Assembly (NCBI GenBank): GCA_025929075.1
Contig: JAICMS010000007.1
Coordinates: 1-42,665, forward strand
Direction of reading: 5' to 3'
From: Propionibacteriales bacterium
GTDB lineage: Bacteria; Actinomycetota; Actinomycetes; Propionibacteriales; Nocardioidaceae
Length of the DNA: 42,665 nucleotides
Shown here: piece by piece, positions 15,294 to 26,773 of the stretch
Numbering within the stretch: the first letter of the stretch is position 1
How the letters are laid out: each line of letters starts with the position of its first letter
Program-made: the position numbers and the translations under genes
The notes under the pieces: generated by a model
The model's input: the letters and a program-made list of their open reading frames with translations, nothing else
Databases searched by the model: none
Told to the model about the DNA's origin: nothing

Positions 15294-17938
15294 CAGCGCG
15301 GCCAGCCGAGCAGCAGCGACGCCACCAACGACGTCCACCCGGTCTGGTGGCTCGCGCCGAGCCCCAACCCGGTGTCGCCATGGAAGTACTCGTTGAAGAG
15401 CACGTCGTCCTGCCACGGCAGCCCGCGCTGGCAGGGCCGCTGCCCGTCCGCGCCGCGGAGGAAGAGGCCCACCAGCCGGGCGGTCAGGTCATCCGCCACC
15501 TCGCCGAGCCGAAGCTGCCGGCCCGACCCGGTCGGGTGCTCGACGGTCAGGTCGGCGCCGCAGTAGTCGCCGTACCGCCGCAGCGCACCGACGAGCAGCG
15601 CGTTGATCGGGAACCACACCGGCCCCCTCCAGTTGGAGTTGCCGCCGAAGAGCGGCGTCGTCGACTCCGCCGGCTCGTAGTCGACCTGGTGCGTCTGCCC
15701 GCCGATCTGCACGGTCGCGGGCTGCTCGCGGTAGGCCGCCGACAAGCTCCGGATGCCGTACGGCGACAAGAACTCCCCCTCGTCGAGCACCCGCGCGAGC
15801 ACGCGCGCCAGCCGCTCGGGCGTGGCGATCGCGAGCAGCTCGCGGCCCTCCGCACCGTCGAACCGGATCTGCTCGGCCTGCGCCGGCCGGTTGGCGCGGA
15901 GCCAGTCCAGGCGCCCCGCCAGCTCGGGGATCGCCGCGAGCGTCTCAGCGGACAGCTCAGACACCGCCAGCAACGGGATCAGCCCGACCGCCGACCGCAC
16001 CCTGACGGGCCACGACGTCCCGTCGCTCTCACGCAGCCGGTCGTAGTAGAAGCCGTCCTCCTCGTCCCACAGCCCGAGGTCGTTCGCCGCGGCCGCGATC
16101 GAGCAGAAGTGGTCGAGGAACTTGGTGGCGAGCCCGCCGTATGTCGGGTCGACCCGGGCCAGGCACGTCGTGATCTCGAGCAACTGCAGGCAGTAGGACG
16201 CCATCCACGCGGTGCCGTCGCTCTGCTCGAGCACCTCGCCATCACCGATCGCTTGCGACCTGTCGATCGGCCCGATGTTGTCCAGGCCGAGGAACCCGCC
16301 CTCGAAGAGGTTGTCGCCCTCGACGTCCTTGCGGTTGACCCACCAGGTGAAGTTGATCAGCAGGCGATGCATCACCCGCTCGAGGAAGTCGGTGTCGCGC
16401 TCGCCGTTGATGCGGTAGATCTGCAGCGCGGCCCAGGCGTGCACCGGCGGGTTGACGTCGGAGAAGTTCCACTCGTACGCCGGCAGCTGGCCAGCCGGGT
16501 GCTGGAACCACTCATGCAGCAACAGCAGCAGCTGTTCCTTCGCCAGCGCGGGGTCCACGTGGGATAGCGCGACGCAGTGGAACGCGAGGTCCCAGGCCGC
16601 GAACCACGGGTACTCCCACGAGTCGGGCATCACGATGACGTCGGAGGCGACGACGTGCTGCCAGCCGCTGTTGCGACCCGTCAGCCGGCTCCCGGGCGAA
16701 GGCGGCTGCAGCGGGTCGCCGGCGAGCCATCGGCTGACGTCGTAGGCGTAGAACTGCTTGCACGACAACAGGCCCGCCAGTGCCCGGCGCGCCACGTCGG
16801 CCTGGCCGGCCGCCAACCCGCTCGTGACATCAGCCCAGTAGGCGTCGGCCTCGCCCTCCCGGGCGGTCATCACCGCCTCGAACTCGTCCCCGAGCGCGCC
16901 TTCCGCCACCGAGTCCGAGCCCACAGTCAGCCGCACCCGGATCTCTGCGGTCCCCCGGGGGGCAAGCTGCAGGACGTGGTGGAAGGCGGCCTTCGTGCCT
17001 TCTCTCGCCGGATTGGCGGTCGCCGCGCCGCCGATCACATGGTCGTTGATGCCGTCCTTGGGGAAGGCAGTAGCCGGCGCGCCGGCGAACTCCTCGGCGC
17101 CGTACAGCCTGTGCACGTTGGTCTCGTTCTCACAGCACACGATCTCCGGCGGCGCATCGCCCGGCCCGCTGCTGACGACAGCGAAGTCGCCGAGCGCTGA
17201 GTGCCGACCACGCAGCACCGACGAGCCGGCGTTGCCCTGCGGCGAGTCCCACAGCTTCGGTCGATCGCCACTCTGTTCCGCCCATGACCAGATGTTGCGG
17301 AACCACACGCTGGGCAGCACGTGCACGGTCACCGGATCGGGTCCGCGGTTGTCGACGATGATCCGGACGCAGAGGTCCCGAGGGTCGGCTTTGGCTACGT
17401 CGACGGTGACCATGACGTATCGGTCGTCGGTGAAGACGCCGGTGTCGATGAGCTCGTACTCGGGCTCGGTGCGCTCGCGGCCGGCGTTCGTCGCGACGAG
17501 GTCCTCATAGGGGAATCGCGAAGTGGGGTAGGCGTATCGAGCCCGGCTCCACGAGTGAGTGGGCGTGCTGTCGACGTACCACCAGTAGTCCTTTGCGTCC
17601 TCGCCGTGGTTGCCCTGCGGACCGCTCAGCCCGAACGGCCGCTCCTTGAGGATCGGGTCGGCGCCGTTCCACAACGCCAGACCCAGGCAGAGGCTCTGTC
17701 CGCGGTCGCACCAGGCGAGCAGCCCGTCCTCGTTCCAGCGGTAGGTCCGCGACGCAGCGTGCTCGAACGGGAAGCTGCCCCAGGCGTTGCCGTCGGCGGA
17801 GTAGTCCTCGCGAACACTCCCCCAGGCCCGGTCCGCGACGTACGGACCCCACTCCCGCCAGTCAGCCGAGCCGGCGTCGGCTGCCGCCAACCGCGCGCGC
17901 TCCCCATCCGGCTGCTGGCTGGCGGACGACGTGGTCAC
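15293..17938 (-). CDS. Glucosidase, MGH1-like/GH63-type (alpha/alpha)6 glycoside hydrolase
   Basis: An 881-residue protein without signal peptide. The N-terminal 380 residues look like a beta-sandwich ([44 protein letters not shown]). The C-terminal half is an (alpha/alpha)6 barrel with [20 protein letters not shown] and [18 protein letters not shown]. These motifs are those of proteins annotated simply as glucosidase, related to mannosylglycerate hydrolase MGH1 and GH63. The likely role is cleavage of an alpha-linked glucose or mannose from a small osmolyte or oligosaccharide; the actual substrate is unknown. It starts at the GTG at 17938 with no obvious Shine-Dalgarno sequence. aat overlaps its stop by one base. 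Confidence 0.87.
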   Translation of the reverse strand: MTTSSASQQPDGERARLAAADAGSADWREWGPYVADRAWGSVREDYSADGNAWGSFPFEHAASRTYRWNEDGLLAWCDRGQSLCLGLALWNGADPILKERPFGLSGPQGNHGEDAKDYWWYVDSTPTHSWSRARYAYPTSRFPYEDLVATNAGRERTEPEYELIDTGVFTDDRYVMVTVDVAKADPRDLCVRIIVDNRGPDPVTVHVLPSVWFRNIWSWAEQSGDRPKLWDSPQGNAGSSVLRGRHSALGDFAVVSSGPGDAPPEIVCCENETNVHRLYGAEEFAGAPATAFPKDGINDHVIGGAATANPAREGTKAAFHHVLQLAPRGTAEIRVRLTVGSDSVAEGALGDEFEAVMTAREGEADAYWADVTSGLAAGQADVARRALAGLLSCKQFYAYDVSRWLAGDPLQPPSPGSRLTGRNSGWQHVVASDVIVMPDSWEYPWFAAWDLAFHCVALSHVDPALAKEQLLLLLHEWFQHPAGQLPAYEWNFSDVNPPVHAWAALQIYRINGERDTDFLERVMHRLLINFTWWVNRKDVEGDNLFEGGFLGLDNIGPIDRSQAIGDGEVLEQSDGTAWMASYCLQLLEITTCLARVDPTYGGLATKFLDHFCSIAAAANDLGLWDEEDGFYYDRLRESDGTSWPVRVRSAVGLIPLLAVSELSAETLAAIPELAGRLDWLRANRPAQAEQIRFDGAEGRELLAIATPERLARVLARVLDEGEFLSPYGIRSLSAAYREQPATVQIGGQTHQVDYEPAESTTPLFGGNSNWRGPVWFPINALLVGALRRYGDYCGADLTVEHPTGSGRQLRLGEVADDLTARLVGLFLRGADGQRPCQRGLPWQDDVLFNEYFHGDTGLGLGASHQTGWTSLVASLLLGWPR

Positions 17939-17999
17939 CGGGCCATTGTCGTCGACCCTGCTGCCGTGTCGCCGACGGAATCGACCCCCCTGCCTCGAT

Positions 18000-18005
18000 T
18001 AACCT
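18000..18005 (+). promoter_or_regulatory. Putative -10 box for amidase gene
   Basis: TAACCT ends 7 nt before the GTG at 18013; no ribosome-binding site is present. Leaderless pattern. Confidence 0.4.
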
Positions 18006-18012
18006 CGACAAG

Positions 18013-19056
18013 GTGGCCCCCCAATCCGTCCGCGTGACCACTCGCGGGTACGCCGTCGTCGGCGCCCTCGCCGTCGTGCTGTTGCTCGGCCTCGGGCTGG
18101 TCGTCAAGGCATTCGGCTCCGACGGTGGTCAACAACCCGCCCCGCAGGCCACGTCCGGCCACCACCACACCGCGATCATCGGGAAGGCGCCGCCGCAACA
18201 CCACCTCAAGAAGGCGCCGCCGCAGCACCAAGCCACGAGCACGCCGCCGCCGTCGGCTCGGCCCCATCAGCTGCACGTGACAGGCATCGCGGGCCCGCTC
18301 ACGCCCGGCAGCTGCCTCTCCCTCCCGCCGACCCACGGCGACCGGTCGCAAACCGTCTTCCTCGACCCGGGCCATGGCGGTCACGACCCCGGCACGAGCG
18401 GCACCACGTCCAACGGCACCCTCCTCTATGAGAAGACCGCCACGCTCGCCGTCGCCAAGCAGGCCAGCAAGGCCCTGCGCGCCGACGGCTACACGGTCGT
18501 GATGTCGCGCACCCGCGACTCCGACGTCGTCAAGCTGCCGCCGTCGGACTTCACCGGCTCACTCTTCACCCCACACGGCGACCATCTCGAGATCCTCTCG
18601 CGCATCGCCTGCGCCAACGCAGCGCATGCGTCCGTGCTGGTGTCGATCCACTTCAACAGCTTCCCCGACACGGCGGTCGGGGGGGCGGAGACGTACTACG
18701 ACACCTCACGCTCGTTCGGCAAGAGCAACAAGCGCCTCGCGCAGCTGGTCCAGGCCGACCTGATGATGGGATTCCAGGCCGCCGGATGGGCAGTGCCCGA
18801 CCGTGGCACGGCCAGCCAGACTGACCAGAGCGGTGGCGCGCTGACCGCCGAGGGCGAGTCCTACGGGCACCTGCTGCTGCTCGGCCCGCACAAAGCCGGC
18901 TGGAACGACCACCCCAGCACGATGCCCGGTGTCCTCACCGAGCCGTTGTTCCTCACCCGACCGACCGAGGCCGACATCGCCGCGAGCCCCCAAGGCCAGC
19001 ACGTCATGGGTCTGGCGCTCGCCCACGCCCTCGAGACCTTCCTCGCCCACGAGTAG
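18013..19056 (+). CDS. N-acetylmuramoyl-L-alanine amidase (Amidase_3)
   Basis: A 347-residue membrane-anchored or secreted cell-wall hydrolase. Residues 12-35 are a hydrophobic anchor, followed by a His/Pro/Gln-rich linker to about residue 90. The Amidase_3 domain (about 117-345) then carries the zinc ligands: His in FLDPGHGGHDPG, Glu in LLYEKTATLAVA and His in SIHFNS, with the catalytic Glu in LTEPLFLT. It should cleave the amide between N-acetylmuramic acid and L-alanine in peptidoglycan. The His-rich linker (GHHHT, PPQHHLKK, PPQHQ) is unusual and could bind metal. The gene is divergent from the glucosidase and convergent with the next gene, with only 15 nt between. Confidence 0.92.
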   Translation: MAPQSVRVTTRGYAVVGALAVVLLLGLGLVVKAFGSDGGQQPAPQATSGHHHTAIIGKAPPQHHLKKAPPQHQATSTPPPSARPHQLHVTGIAGPLTPGSCLSLPPTHGDRSQTVFLDPGHGGHDPGTSGTTSNGTLLYEKTATLAVAKQASKALRADGYTVVMSRTRDSDVVKLPPSDFTGSLFTPHGDHLEILSRIACANAAHASVLVSIHFNSFPDTAVGGAETYYDTSRSFGKSNKRLAQLVQADLMMGFQAAGWAVPDRGTASQTDQSGGALTAEGESYGHLLLLGPHKAGWNDHPSTMPGVLTEPLFLTRPTEADIAASPQGQHVMGLALAHALETFLAHE

Positions 19057-19071
19057 CCGCGAAGGCGTCTG

Positions 19072-19578
19072 CTACTTCGGGGAGCCGATCGGTCCTTGCC
19101 GGATCACCTTGACCGCGAACGACGTGTGCAGGAAGGCCTCGGGGTCGTACGACGACAGGAGCCGCTTGTTCGTCGTACCGACGATGAGCGCGAAAGCGTC
19201 CCGGTTCGGACCCACCTGGTTGACGAACCGGTACTTGCCGATCAGCCGCTCCGCCTCCGAGATCAACGCCTTCTGGGTGTAAGGACACCGGCGCCAATGA
19301 GCTGTCACGCCATGAGCCGGAGCCCCCTTGATCAGCGACTCGAGCCTGCTGGTGGGGTAGCCGACACCGAAGATAGTGAGCGTTCTGCGGTCGCTCTGGA
19401 TGGCGGCGCCGTAGTTCGGCTGGTTCTGCGCGACTCTCAGTAACCGGTAGAAGTACGTCGACGAGGACGCCTGCTGGCTTGTCCCTGCAACGGTCGAGGA
19501 GGAGGCCCCAGCTGCGGGGATGGCCGCCACCATGGCCACCGCCACCGTGCACAGCAGCAACCGACCCGAAATAACCAT
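19072..19578 (-). CDS. Secreted protein of unknown function
   Basis: A 168-residue protein with a clear signal peptide (VISGRLLLCTVAVAMVAAIPAAGA, cleavage near residue 25). The mature part has the pattern DRRTLTIFGVGYPTSRLESLIKGAP and YTQKALISEAERLIGKY. This faintly recalls the pro-domain of secreted serine proteases, but there is no protease domain. I would not assign a function. The ATG at 19578 has GGAGG 7 nt upstream. It converges on the amidase gene. Confidence 0.7.
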   Translation of the reverse strand: MVISGRLLLCTVAVAMVAAIPAAGASSSTVAGTSQQASSSTYFYRLLRVAQNQPNYGAAIQSDRRTLTIFGVGYPTSRLESLIKGAPAHGVTAHWRRCPYTQKALISEAERLIGKYRFVNQVGPNRDAFALIVGTTNKRLLSSYDPEAFLHTSFAVKVIRQGPIGSPK

Positions 19579-19775
19579 CGCCGTCCTCCGTCTCTAGAGC
19601 CAGGCGATCTTTGGGCCGCGCAGGGACCGCCTGAGGTGTAACGCACGGCCAACACCCACCGCAACGTATCGCCAAGAAGCAGGCGATGACTCTTCCGACG
19701 GCCGGAACGTCACTGCATCGTTACAGCGCCGCACCACCCTCGTGGAGCCGATGGGATCGCGGGTTGACTGGTGAC

Positions 19776-20285
19776 GTGGTGGACGTCTTGAAGTACGCGC
19801 GGGTGGAGCGCGAGCGGCGGTATCTGGTGGGCTCGATCCCGGACGGGGTCGTACGCGTCGACGACATCAGCGATGCCTACGTCGAGGGCACCCGGCTGCG
19901 GCTGCGCGAAGTCCTCTCATCCGACGCGGCAGTCCGCAAGCTCGGACACAAGATCCGGCTCGGCTCCGGGCCGCGCGAAATCGCCTGCACGTCGCTCTAC
20001 CTCGACGACGCCGAGTGGAGCGTGCTGTCGCCTTTGCCGGCATGCCACCTCCACAAACGTCGCCACCACATCGATCGTGACGGCTACTCGTTTTGCATCG
20101 ACGAGTACGACGACGGCGCGCTCGTGGCGGAGTTCGACGATGGTGACGCCGCGCCGGCGCCACTGCCCGCCTGGCTCGACGTACTGGCGGATGTCACCGA
20201 CGACGAGTCGTGGACCGGCGGTCAGTTGGCGGCCAAACACGACCTGATGCCCAGCTCGTTGATGCCCAGCCCGGACGGCAACTGA
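19776..20285 (+). CDS. CYTH domain-containing protein
   Basis: A 169-residue single-domain protein. Residues about 6-10 are ERERR, the CYTH signature E-x-E-x-K with Arg in place of Lys. They are followed by basic-acidic strands such as DAYVEGTRLRLREV, KLGHKIRLG and CIDEYDDGALVAEFDD. These line the triphosphate tunnel in CYTH/TTM enzymes, which hydrolyse inorganic triphosphate or thiamine triphosphate, or cyclise ATP. The Arg substitution is common in short actinobacterial members. Two starts are possible: the GTG at 19776, which begins right before the signature, or the ATG at 19686, with a weak AGCAGG upstream. It converges on the EcsC gene (10-nt gap). Confidence 0.75.
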   Translation: MVDVLKYARVERERRYLVGSIPDGVVRVDDISDAYVEGTRLRLREVLSSDAAVRKLGHKIRLGSGPREIACTSLYLDDAEWSVLSPLPACHLHKRRHHIDRDGYSFCIDEYDDGALVAEFDDGDAAPAPLPAWLDVLADVTDDESWTGGQLAAKHDLMPSSLMPSPDGN

Positions 20286-20295
20286 TCGACAACTC

Positions 20296-20991
20296 TCAGC
20301 TTGAAGGCGGAAGGCTGCGGGGGCGGGGGCGGAGCTCGCGGGCGGCGTAGCGGCCGATCCGGTAGGTCGCATACCCGTCGGTGACCATGCCGACTCCGCC
20401 ACCGAGGATGGGCGTGCGCCGGGCCAGCATCGTCGCTGTACGCCGACCAGCGACCCTCGACAGCAGTTCTGTGGCGACCTCCGTCGAGACCTTCTTATCG
20501 AGGTCGGCGTCATAGGCCGGAGCCGTCGCCACCGCCATCGGAGTGCTCGGTAGCTTGCGCTTGCGCACGAGCTTGCGGACAGCGTCCTCGCCGAGCATGC
20601 ATTCGAGCACCGCATTGCGGACGCGCGGATCGTCGAGGTCGTAGCCACGCAGGTGGGCGATGCCGGCGACCATGTGGCACTGCAGCAGGGCGAGGCCCGA
20701 GATATTGGCCGGGATCGTCACCGCCATGGTGACCAGGCCGCCGAGGTTGGTGACGAGACCCTGCGCGCCAGCGAGCGAGACGTGGGAGTCGACGATCGAG
20801 CGGACCGCCTTGTCCACATCGCCGTGGCTCTGCTGCAGGTGGTGGTCGGCACTGGCCGCCGCCCCCCGCAGCGGCCCCAGGCCGTCGACGGCGCGGTCGA
20901 ACGCTTGGCGGACGAAGTTGGCCGCCAGACCGGGCGCCGCACTGCGCGCAACCGGCGCGATCATCTTGCCGGCGAGCTTGCCTGCAGCCAA
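20296..20991 (-). CDS. EcsC family protein
   Basis: A 231-residue protein of the EcsC superfamily, named for the third gene of the Bacillus ecs ABC-transporter locus; its biochemical role is unclear. The central part (ITM-like stretch GLVTMAVTIPANISGLALLQCHMVAGIAHLRGYDL) is the recognisable core and is moderately hydrophobic. The end is basic (RELRPRPRS). I chose the TTG at 20991 because AAGGAGG lies 8 nt before it, the best ribosome site in the region; the open frame upstream has no such site. No ABC transporter is nearby. It lies downstream of the leucine-degradation operon after a 155-nt gap. Confidence 0.75.
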   Translation of the reverse strand: MAAGKLAGKMIAPVARSAAPGLAANFVRQAFDRAVDGLGPLRGAAASADHHLQQSHGDVDKAVRSIVDSHVSLAGAQGLVTNLGGLVTMAVTIPANISGLALLQCHMVAGIAHLRGYDLDDPRVRNAVLECMLGEDAVRKLVRKRKLPSTPMAVATAPAYDADLDKKVSTEVATELLSRVAGRRTATMLARRTPILGGGVGMVTDGYATYRIGRYAARELRPRPRSLPPSS

Positions 20992-21146
20992 TCGATTCGC
21001 CTCCTTCGTGACCAGGCAACGGTACCCAGGCCGCGTCAGGCGTCCCGCACGCGCGGGAATCTGGCCGGACAAATCGGACGAAGTCGAGCCACTTTCCCGC
21101 AATTCCGGGGAGGGAGGGGAGGCTGTCGGGGTCGGGCGGGCGGCTA

Positions 21147-22079
21147 TCAGGCGAGGGCGGCGACCACCCGGGAGGCCGGCGGCTTGCCGATCTGCTCGGC
21201 CATCCACACACTGGTCGAGACCAGGGCCTCGAGGTCGACGCCGGTCTCGATGCCCAGCCCGTGCAGCTGCCAGACGAGGTCCTCGGTCGCCAGGTTGCCG
21301 GTGGCGCTCTCGGCGTACGGGCAGCCGCCGAGACCACCGGCTGAGGAGTCGACCGTCGTGATCCCTAGCCGCAGCGCGGTCAGCGTGTTCGACAGCGCTT
21401 GGCCGTAGGTGTCGTGGAAGTGCACGGCGAGTACGTCGACGTCGACCCCCGTCGCCGTAAGCGACTCGACCAACCGCTCGACGTGCCCCGGCGTGCCGAC
21501 GCCGATCGTGTCACCGAGTGACAGTTCGGTGCAGCCGAGGTCGAGCAGCCGGCGCGCGGCCTCGACCACCTGGTCGACCGGCACGTCGCCCTCCCACGGG
21601 TCGCCGTAGCACATCGAGACGTAGGCACGCACTGCCAGACCGGCCTCACGGGCGCGGGCGACGACGGGCGCGAACATCGCGAACTGCTCGTCGTAGCCGC
21701 GGTTGAGGTTGCGGCGCGCGAAGCTCTCGGTCGCGCTGCCGAAGATCGCCACCTCGGTGACACCCTTGTCCAGCGCCCGCTCCAGGCCACGCTCGTTCGG
21801 CACGAGCACCGGCGCCCGGCGTAGGCCGGTGAGGTCGGTCGCCGCGAGCCGGTCGAGCAGCTCGGCGGCGTCGGCCAGCTGCGGCACCCACCGCGGATGG
21901 ACGAAGCTGGTCAGCTCCACCGTGGACAGGCCGGCAGTAACCAGCCGCGTGATGAACTCGGCCTTGACCTCGACCGGCACGACCGCGGACTCGTTCTGGA
22001 GCCCGTCACGCGGCCCGACCTCGTAGATCGTGACGCTCGTCGGCAGCGCCGCGGCCGGCTCCACCTGCGGCGAGCGCAT
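21147..22079 (-). CDS. hmgL: Hydroxymethylglutaryl-CoA lyase
   Basis: A 310-residue HMG-CoA lyase that splits 3-hydroxy-3-methylglutaryl-CoA into acetyl-CoA and acetoacetate, the last step of leucine degradation. The active site is complete: R24 and D25 in EVGPRDGLQNE, H220 and H222 in VHFHDTYGQ, and the catalytic Cys253 in GGLGGCPYA, followed by TGNLATED. The ATG at 22079 shares one base with the stop of the carboxylase alpha gene (TGATG). Gene order accD-accA-hmgL is the one I know from the Streptomyces liu cluster. The enoyl-CoA hydratase that would make its substrate is not in the window. Confidence 0.95.
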   Translation of the reverse strand: MRSPQVEPAAALPTSVTIYEVGPRDGLQNESAVVPVEVKAEFITRLVTAGLSTVELTSFVHPRWVPQLADAAELLDRLAATDLTGLRRAPVLVPNERGLERALDKGVTEVAIFGSATESFARRNLNRGYDEQFAMFAPVVARAREAGLAVRAYVSMCYGDPWEGDVPVDQVVEAARRLLDLGCTELSLGDTIGVGTPGHVERLVESLTATGVDVDVLAVHFHDTYGQALSNTLTALRLGITTVDSSAGGLGGCPYAESATGNLATEDLVWQLHGLGIETGVDLEALVSTSVWMAEQIGKPPASRVVAALA

Positions 22080-24136
22080 CAGCCGTCGGCTCCGTCGGTA
22101 CGGCCTTCCACCCCGCCGCTGCCGTCAGCTGACGCGCGCTGTCCTGCTCCGCCCTCGTCCTCGTCGACAGGCTCCACCACGAACAACGTGTCGCCGAGAC
22201 CCACCTGCTCCCCCACCTCGGCGCCGACCGAGGCGACGCGGCCTCGGACCGGCGCCCGCAGCGCGAGCTCCATCTTCATCGCCTCCAGCACGCCGAGCGT
22301 CACGCCCGACTCGACCAGGTCACCGGCCGCGACATTAACCGCCAGCACGGTGCCGGGCATCGGCGCCGTCACCGAGCCGTCGAGTGCCGCCAGCCCATGA
22401 CCGGGGGCGAAGGCGTCCGGGCGGGTGAAGCGGTAGCCCTGACCGCGATAGCTCACGAGCACGTCGGTCGAGCCCAGCAGGACGTAGCCCTCGTGCACCA
22501 CGTCATCGATCTCGAGCCGGACGAGCTCCCCGCTTCGGCCCAGCGAGCGCACCGCCCGCGACGCCTGCGGACCGGTGACGGTCTCCGCCGACAGGTCGAC
22601 GGTGAGCATCCTGGTCTCGCCGGCCGGGTCGGTGAGCTCGATCGGTACGGCGGCAGCCGGGCCGCCCAGCCGCCAGCCGTCGCCGGCGCCGAACGGGCTC
22701 CGGTCGGCGGCGTCGTGAGCGTCCGTCAGTGCCCGGGCGGCCAATGACCAGGCGGCCAGACACCAGGCAGCCGGCGGCGTCGACGTACGGAACTCGTCCG
22801 GATGCCGGTCGAGCCACGCCGTGTCGATCTCGCTGTGCTCGAAGGCCGGCGAGTCGACCAGCCGGCGCAGGAAGCCGAGGTTGGTGGTCAGCCCCAGGAC
22901 TGCCGAGTGGTCGATGGCGCTGACCATCGCGCGCCGCGCCGCCTCGCGGGTCGCCCCGGTGACGATGAGCTTGCCGAGCATGGGGTCGTAGTGGGTGCCG
23001 ACCCGCTGCCCCGACTGGAGCGCGGCGTCGACCCGGGCCGAGGCCGGCCAGACCACGAGGTCAGCGCGGCCGGCCTGCGGCAGGAAGCCGTGGTCGGTGT
23101 CCTCGGCGTACACCCTGACCTCGATGGCGTGCCCGCGTGCCGTCACGTCGTCCTGGCCGAACGGCAGCGGCTCCCCCTGCGCCACCCGGAACTGCAGCGC
23201 GACCAGGTCGAGGCCGGTGATGCCCTCGGTGACCGGATGCTCGACCTGCAGCCTGGTGTTCATCTCCAGGAAGAACGCGTCCTCACCGTCGACGAGGAAC
23301 TCGACGGTGCCGGCGTTGACGTAGCCGACCTCCCGCGCGAGGGCCACCGCTGAGTTGGTGACGAGGACACGCACGCTATCGGAGATCGCGGTGGCCGGCG
23401 CCTCCTCGACCACCTTCTGGTGGCGCCGCTGCACCGAGCAGTCCCGCTCCAAGAGGTGCAGCACCTCGCCGTGCTCGTCGGCCAGCACCTGCACCTCGAT
23501 GTGGCGGCCGCGCTCGACGTACCGCTCGAAGAGCAGCGTGTCGTCGCCGAAGGCCGAGGCCGCCTCCCGACGGGCCGCGGCGATCGCGTCGGCGAGGTCG
23601 GCGCGCGCCCTGACGATCCGCATGCCCTTGCCGCCGCCGCCGGCGGCCGCCTTCACCAGCAGCGGCAGGCCGACCTGGTCGACGATCTCATCGAGGTCGC
23701 CGGCGACGCTCGGGTCGGCAGAGATGTCGGCGGCCGGTACGACGGGGACGCCGGCCTTCACCGCGACCTGCCGGGCCCGGTCCTTGCGGCCCATCACCTC
23801 CATCACGTCGGCGGGTGGCCCCACGAATACCAGGCCTGCCCCGACGACGGCTCGGGCGAACGCCGCCTGCTCGGAAAGGAAGCCGTAGCCCGGATGGACC
23901 GCGTCGGCACCGCCCCGGGCGGCCGCCTCGAGCAAGGCCGGGATCGAGAGGTAAGACTCGGACGCGGCGGGCGGGCCGATGCGTACGGCGACGTCGGCCG
24001 CTCCGACGTGCGGGGCGTCGCGGTCGGCGTCGCTGTAGACGGCGATGGTGCGGAGGCCCTCAGCGGCGGCCGCGCTGATCACCCGCAGTGCGATCTCGCC
24101 GCGGTTGGCGACGAGCACGGAGCCGAATCGGGTCAT
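22079..24136 (-). CDS. accA1: Methylcrotonyl-CoA carboxylase alpha subunit (biotin carboxylase + carrier)
   Basis: A 685-residue fusion of biotin carboxylase and biotin carrier. SVLVANRGEIALRVI opens the N-terminal domain. The ATP-grasp part has KAAAGGGGKGMRIV and FLEMNTRLQVEHPVTE. The carrier domain near the C-terminus has EAMKME with the biotinylated Lys621. Such subunits serve acetyl-, propionyl- or methylcrotonyl-CoA carboxylases. The assignment to methylcrotonyl-CoA rests on its neighbours: the beta subunit upstream has methylcrotonyl-type sequence and HMG-CoA lyase follows. The ATG at 24136 is 7 nt after the beta-subunit stop. Confidence 0.9.
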   Translation of the reverse strand: MTRFGSVLVANRGEIALRVISAAAAEGLRTIAVYSDADRDAPHVGAADVAVRIGPPAASESYLSIPALLEAAARGGADAVHPGYGFLSEQAAFARAVVGAGLVFVGPPADVMEVMGRKDRARQVAVKAGVPVVPAADISADPSVAGDLDEIVDQVGLPLLVKAAAGGGGKGMRIVRARADLADAIAAARREAASAFGDDTLLFERYVERGRHIEVQVLADEHGEVLHLLERDCSVQRRHQKVVEEAPATAISDSVRVLVTNSAVALAREVGYVNAGTVEFLVDGEDAFFLEMNTRLQVEHPVTEGITGLDLVALQFRVAQGEPLPFGQDDVTARGHAIEVRVYAEDTDHGFLPQAGRADLVVWPASARVDAALQSGQRVGTHYDPMLGKLIVTGATREAARRAMVSAIDHSAVLGLTTNLGFLRRLVDSPAFEHSEIDTAWLDRHPDEFRTSTPPAAWCLAAWSLAARALTDAHDAADRSPFGAGDGWRLGGPAAAVPIELTDPAGETRMLTVDLSAETVTGPQASRAVRSLGRSGELVRLEIDDVVHEGYVLLGSTDVLVSYRGQGYRFTRPDAFAPGHGLAALDGSVTAPMPGTVLAVNVAAGDLVESGVTLGVLEAMKMELALRAPVRGRVASVGAEVGEQVGLGDTLFVVEPVDEDEGGAGQRASADGSGGVEGRTDGADG

Positions 24137-24143
24137 CGCCGGC

Positions 24144-25709
<1,566 letters not shown>

Positions 25710-25764
25710 CCGCCCTCCTTCGCCGCGGCGTGTTGGCGGCCCTGGGGTTGACGCCCCGCGAGAG

Positions 25765-25791
25765 GCGTGGTTAGGTGAGAAACGCGTGGTT
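25765..25791. promoter_or_regulatory. Direct repeat GCGTGGTT, 19-nt period
   Basis: GCGTGGTT occurs at 25765-25772 and 25784-25791, about two helical turns apart, in the short region between the divergent leucine operon and sigma-factor gene. It may bind a regulator of either; no protein can be named. Confidence 0.25.
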
Positions 25792-25829
25792 GAGCCTACT
25801 GCCACTTGCATCCTCGGAAGGACCTGGCT

Positions 25830-26696
25830 GTGGCTCCCAATGCCGTCATCCCAGAATTGTCCGAAATATCGCAGTCTGCAACGACCGACGACTGCGGTCC
25901 CACCAACCGTTCCGAGCTCACCCATGAGCTGCTTCTGCAGGCCCACGGCGCCGCCCCCGCGCGGCGGCAGGAGCTACTGGACAAGGTCGTGCTGCTCAAC
26001 ATGGAGGTCGCCGAGTCGATCGTCCTGCGCTACCGCAACCGTGGTGTCGCCCAGGACGACCTCGTCCAGATCGCGTGCCTGGGGCTGGTCAAGGCCGCCC
26101 AGGGATACGACCCGGACAAGAGCGACAGCTTCCTCGGCTACGCCGTTCCCACGATCCGCGGCGAGGTTAAGCGGTTCTTCCGCGACAACGCCTGGGTCGT
26201 CCGGCCGCCGCGCCGGATTCAGGAACTGCAGTCGCAGATCACCAGTGCCCGCGCCGATCTCGCCCAGATGACGGGCCACGAACCCACGCCGGACGAGATC
26301 GCAGACGCGCTGGATGTCGACGTCGACGACGTCAACGAGGCGATGACAGCCGACGGCTGCTACACGCCGAGCTCTCTGGACAAGACCACAGGTGAGGACG
26401 ACGCGCCGGCCCTATGGGGCCTGCTCGGCGCCGACGACCGCGGTTACGACCGCGCCGAGGCACTCGTCGTACTGCGGCCATTGTGTCGCAAACTGTCGGC
26501 GCGCGACCGGCGCATCCTCTACCTGCGCTTCTTCCATGAGTGGACCCAGGCGAAGATCGCCGCAGAGTTCGGTGTGACGCAGATGCAGGTATCCCGGCTG
26601 CTGGCCCGCATCCTCAAGCAGTTGCGCGACCAACTCGAGCAGCCGGAGCAGAGCAGCGCCCACGAGACCGACACGACGCTGGCCGCGGCGAGTTAG
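25830..26696 (+). CDS. RNA polymerase sigma factor, SigB/SigF type
   Basis: A 288-residue group 3 sigma factor. Region 2 is [26 protein letters not shown] followed by [16 protein letters not shown] (about residues 76-120), region 3 follows, and region 4 has a helix-turn-helix in [25 protein letters not shown] (about 235-260). This group drives general stress or developmental promoters in actinomycetes. I set the start at the GTG at 25830, with GGAAGGA 8 nt upstream. No anti-sigma or anti-anti-sigma gene is adjacent; the HATPase protein at 9661 is of the right type but 16 kb away. A strong hairpin follows the stop. Confidence 0.9.
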   Translation: MAPNAVIPELSEISQSATTDDCGPTNRSELTHELLLQAHGAAPARRQELLDKVVLLNMEVAESIVLRYRNRGVAQDDLVQIACLGLVKAAQGYDPDKSDSFLGYAVPTIRGEVKRFFRDNAWVVRPPRRIQELQSQITSARADLAQMTGHEPTPDEIADALDVDVDDVNEAMTADGCYTPSSLDKTTGEDDAPALWGLLGADDRGYDRAEALVVLRPLCRKLSARDRRILYLRFFHEWTQAKIAAEFGVTQMQVSRLLARILKQLRDQLEQPEQSSAHETDTTLAAAS

Positions 26697-26721
26697 CCGG
26701 GGCCAGGGCCCGCACGCGATT

Positions 26722-26766
26722 GCGGGAAGGCGGCTGACTTCCCTCCCTCTCCAGCCGCTTTCCCGC
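26722..26766. terminator. Strong hairpin between convergent sigma and ANTAR genes
   Basis: GCGGGAAGGCGGCTG pairs with CAGCCGCTTTCCCGC over 15 bp including one G-U pair, with a 15-nt loop. It ends 8 nt before the stop of the ANTAR gene and starts 26 nt after the sigma stop, so it probably terminates both. Related GCGGGAA-type sequences lie near 21055 and 34835, also at gene ends. Confidence 0.65.
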
Positions 26767-26773
26767 AGTCCGA

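Noticed and set aside
11690-22790. Frequent GTACGTCGA/TCGACGTAC sequences, considered as a chromosome-orienting or methylation motif.
   Set aside because: They occur on both strands without bias. Most lie in coding frames as Ser-Thr-Tyr or Tyr-Val-Asp codons, so codon preference explains them.
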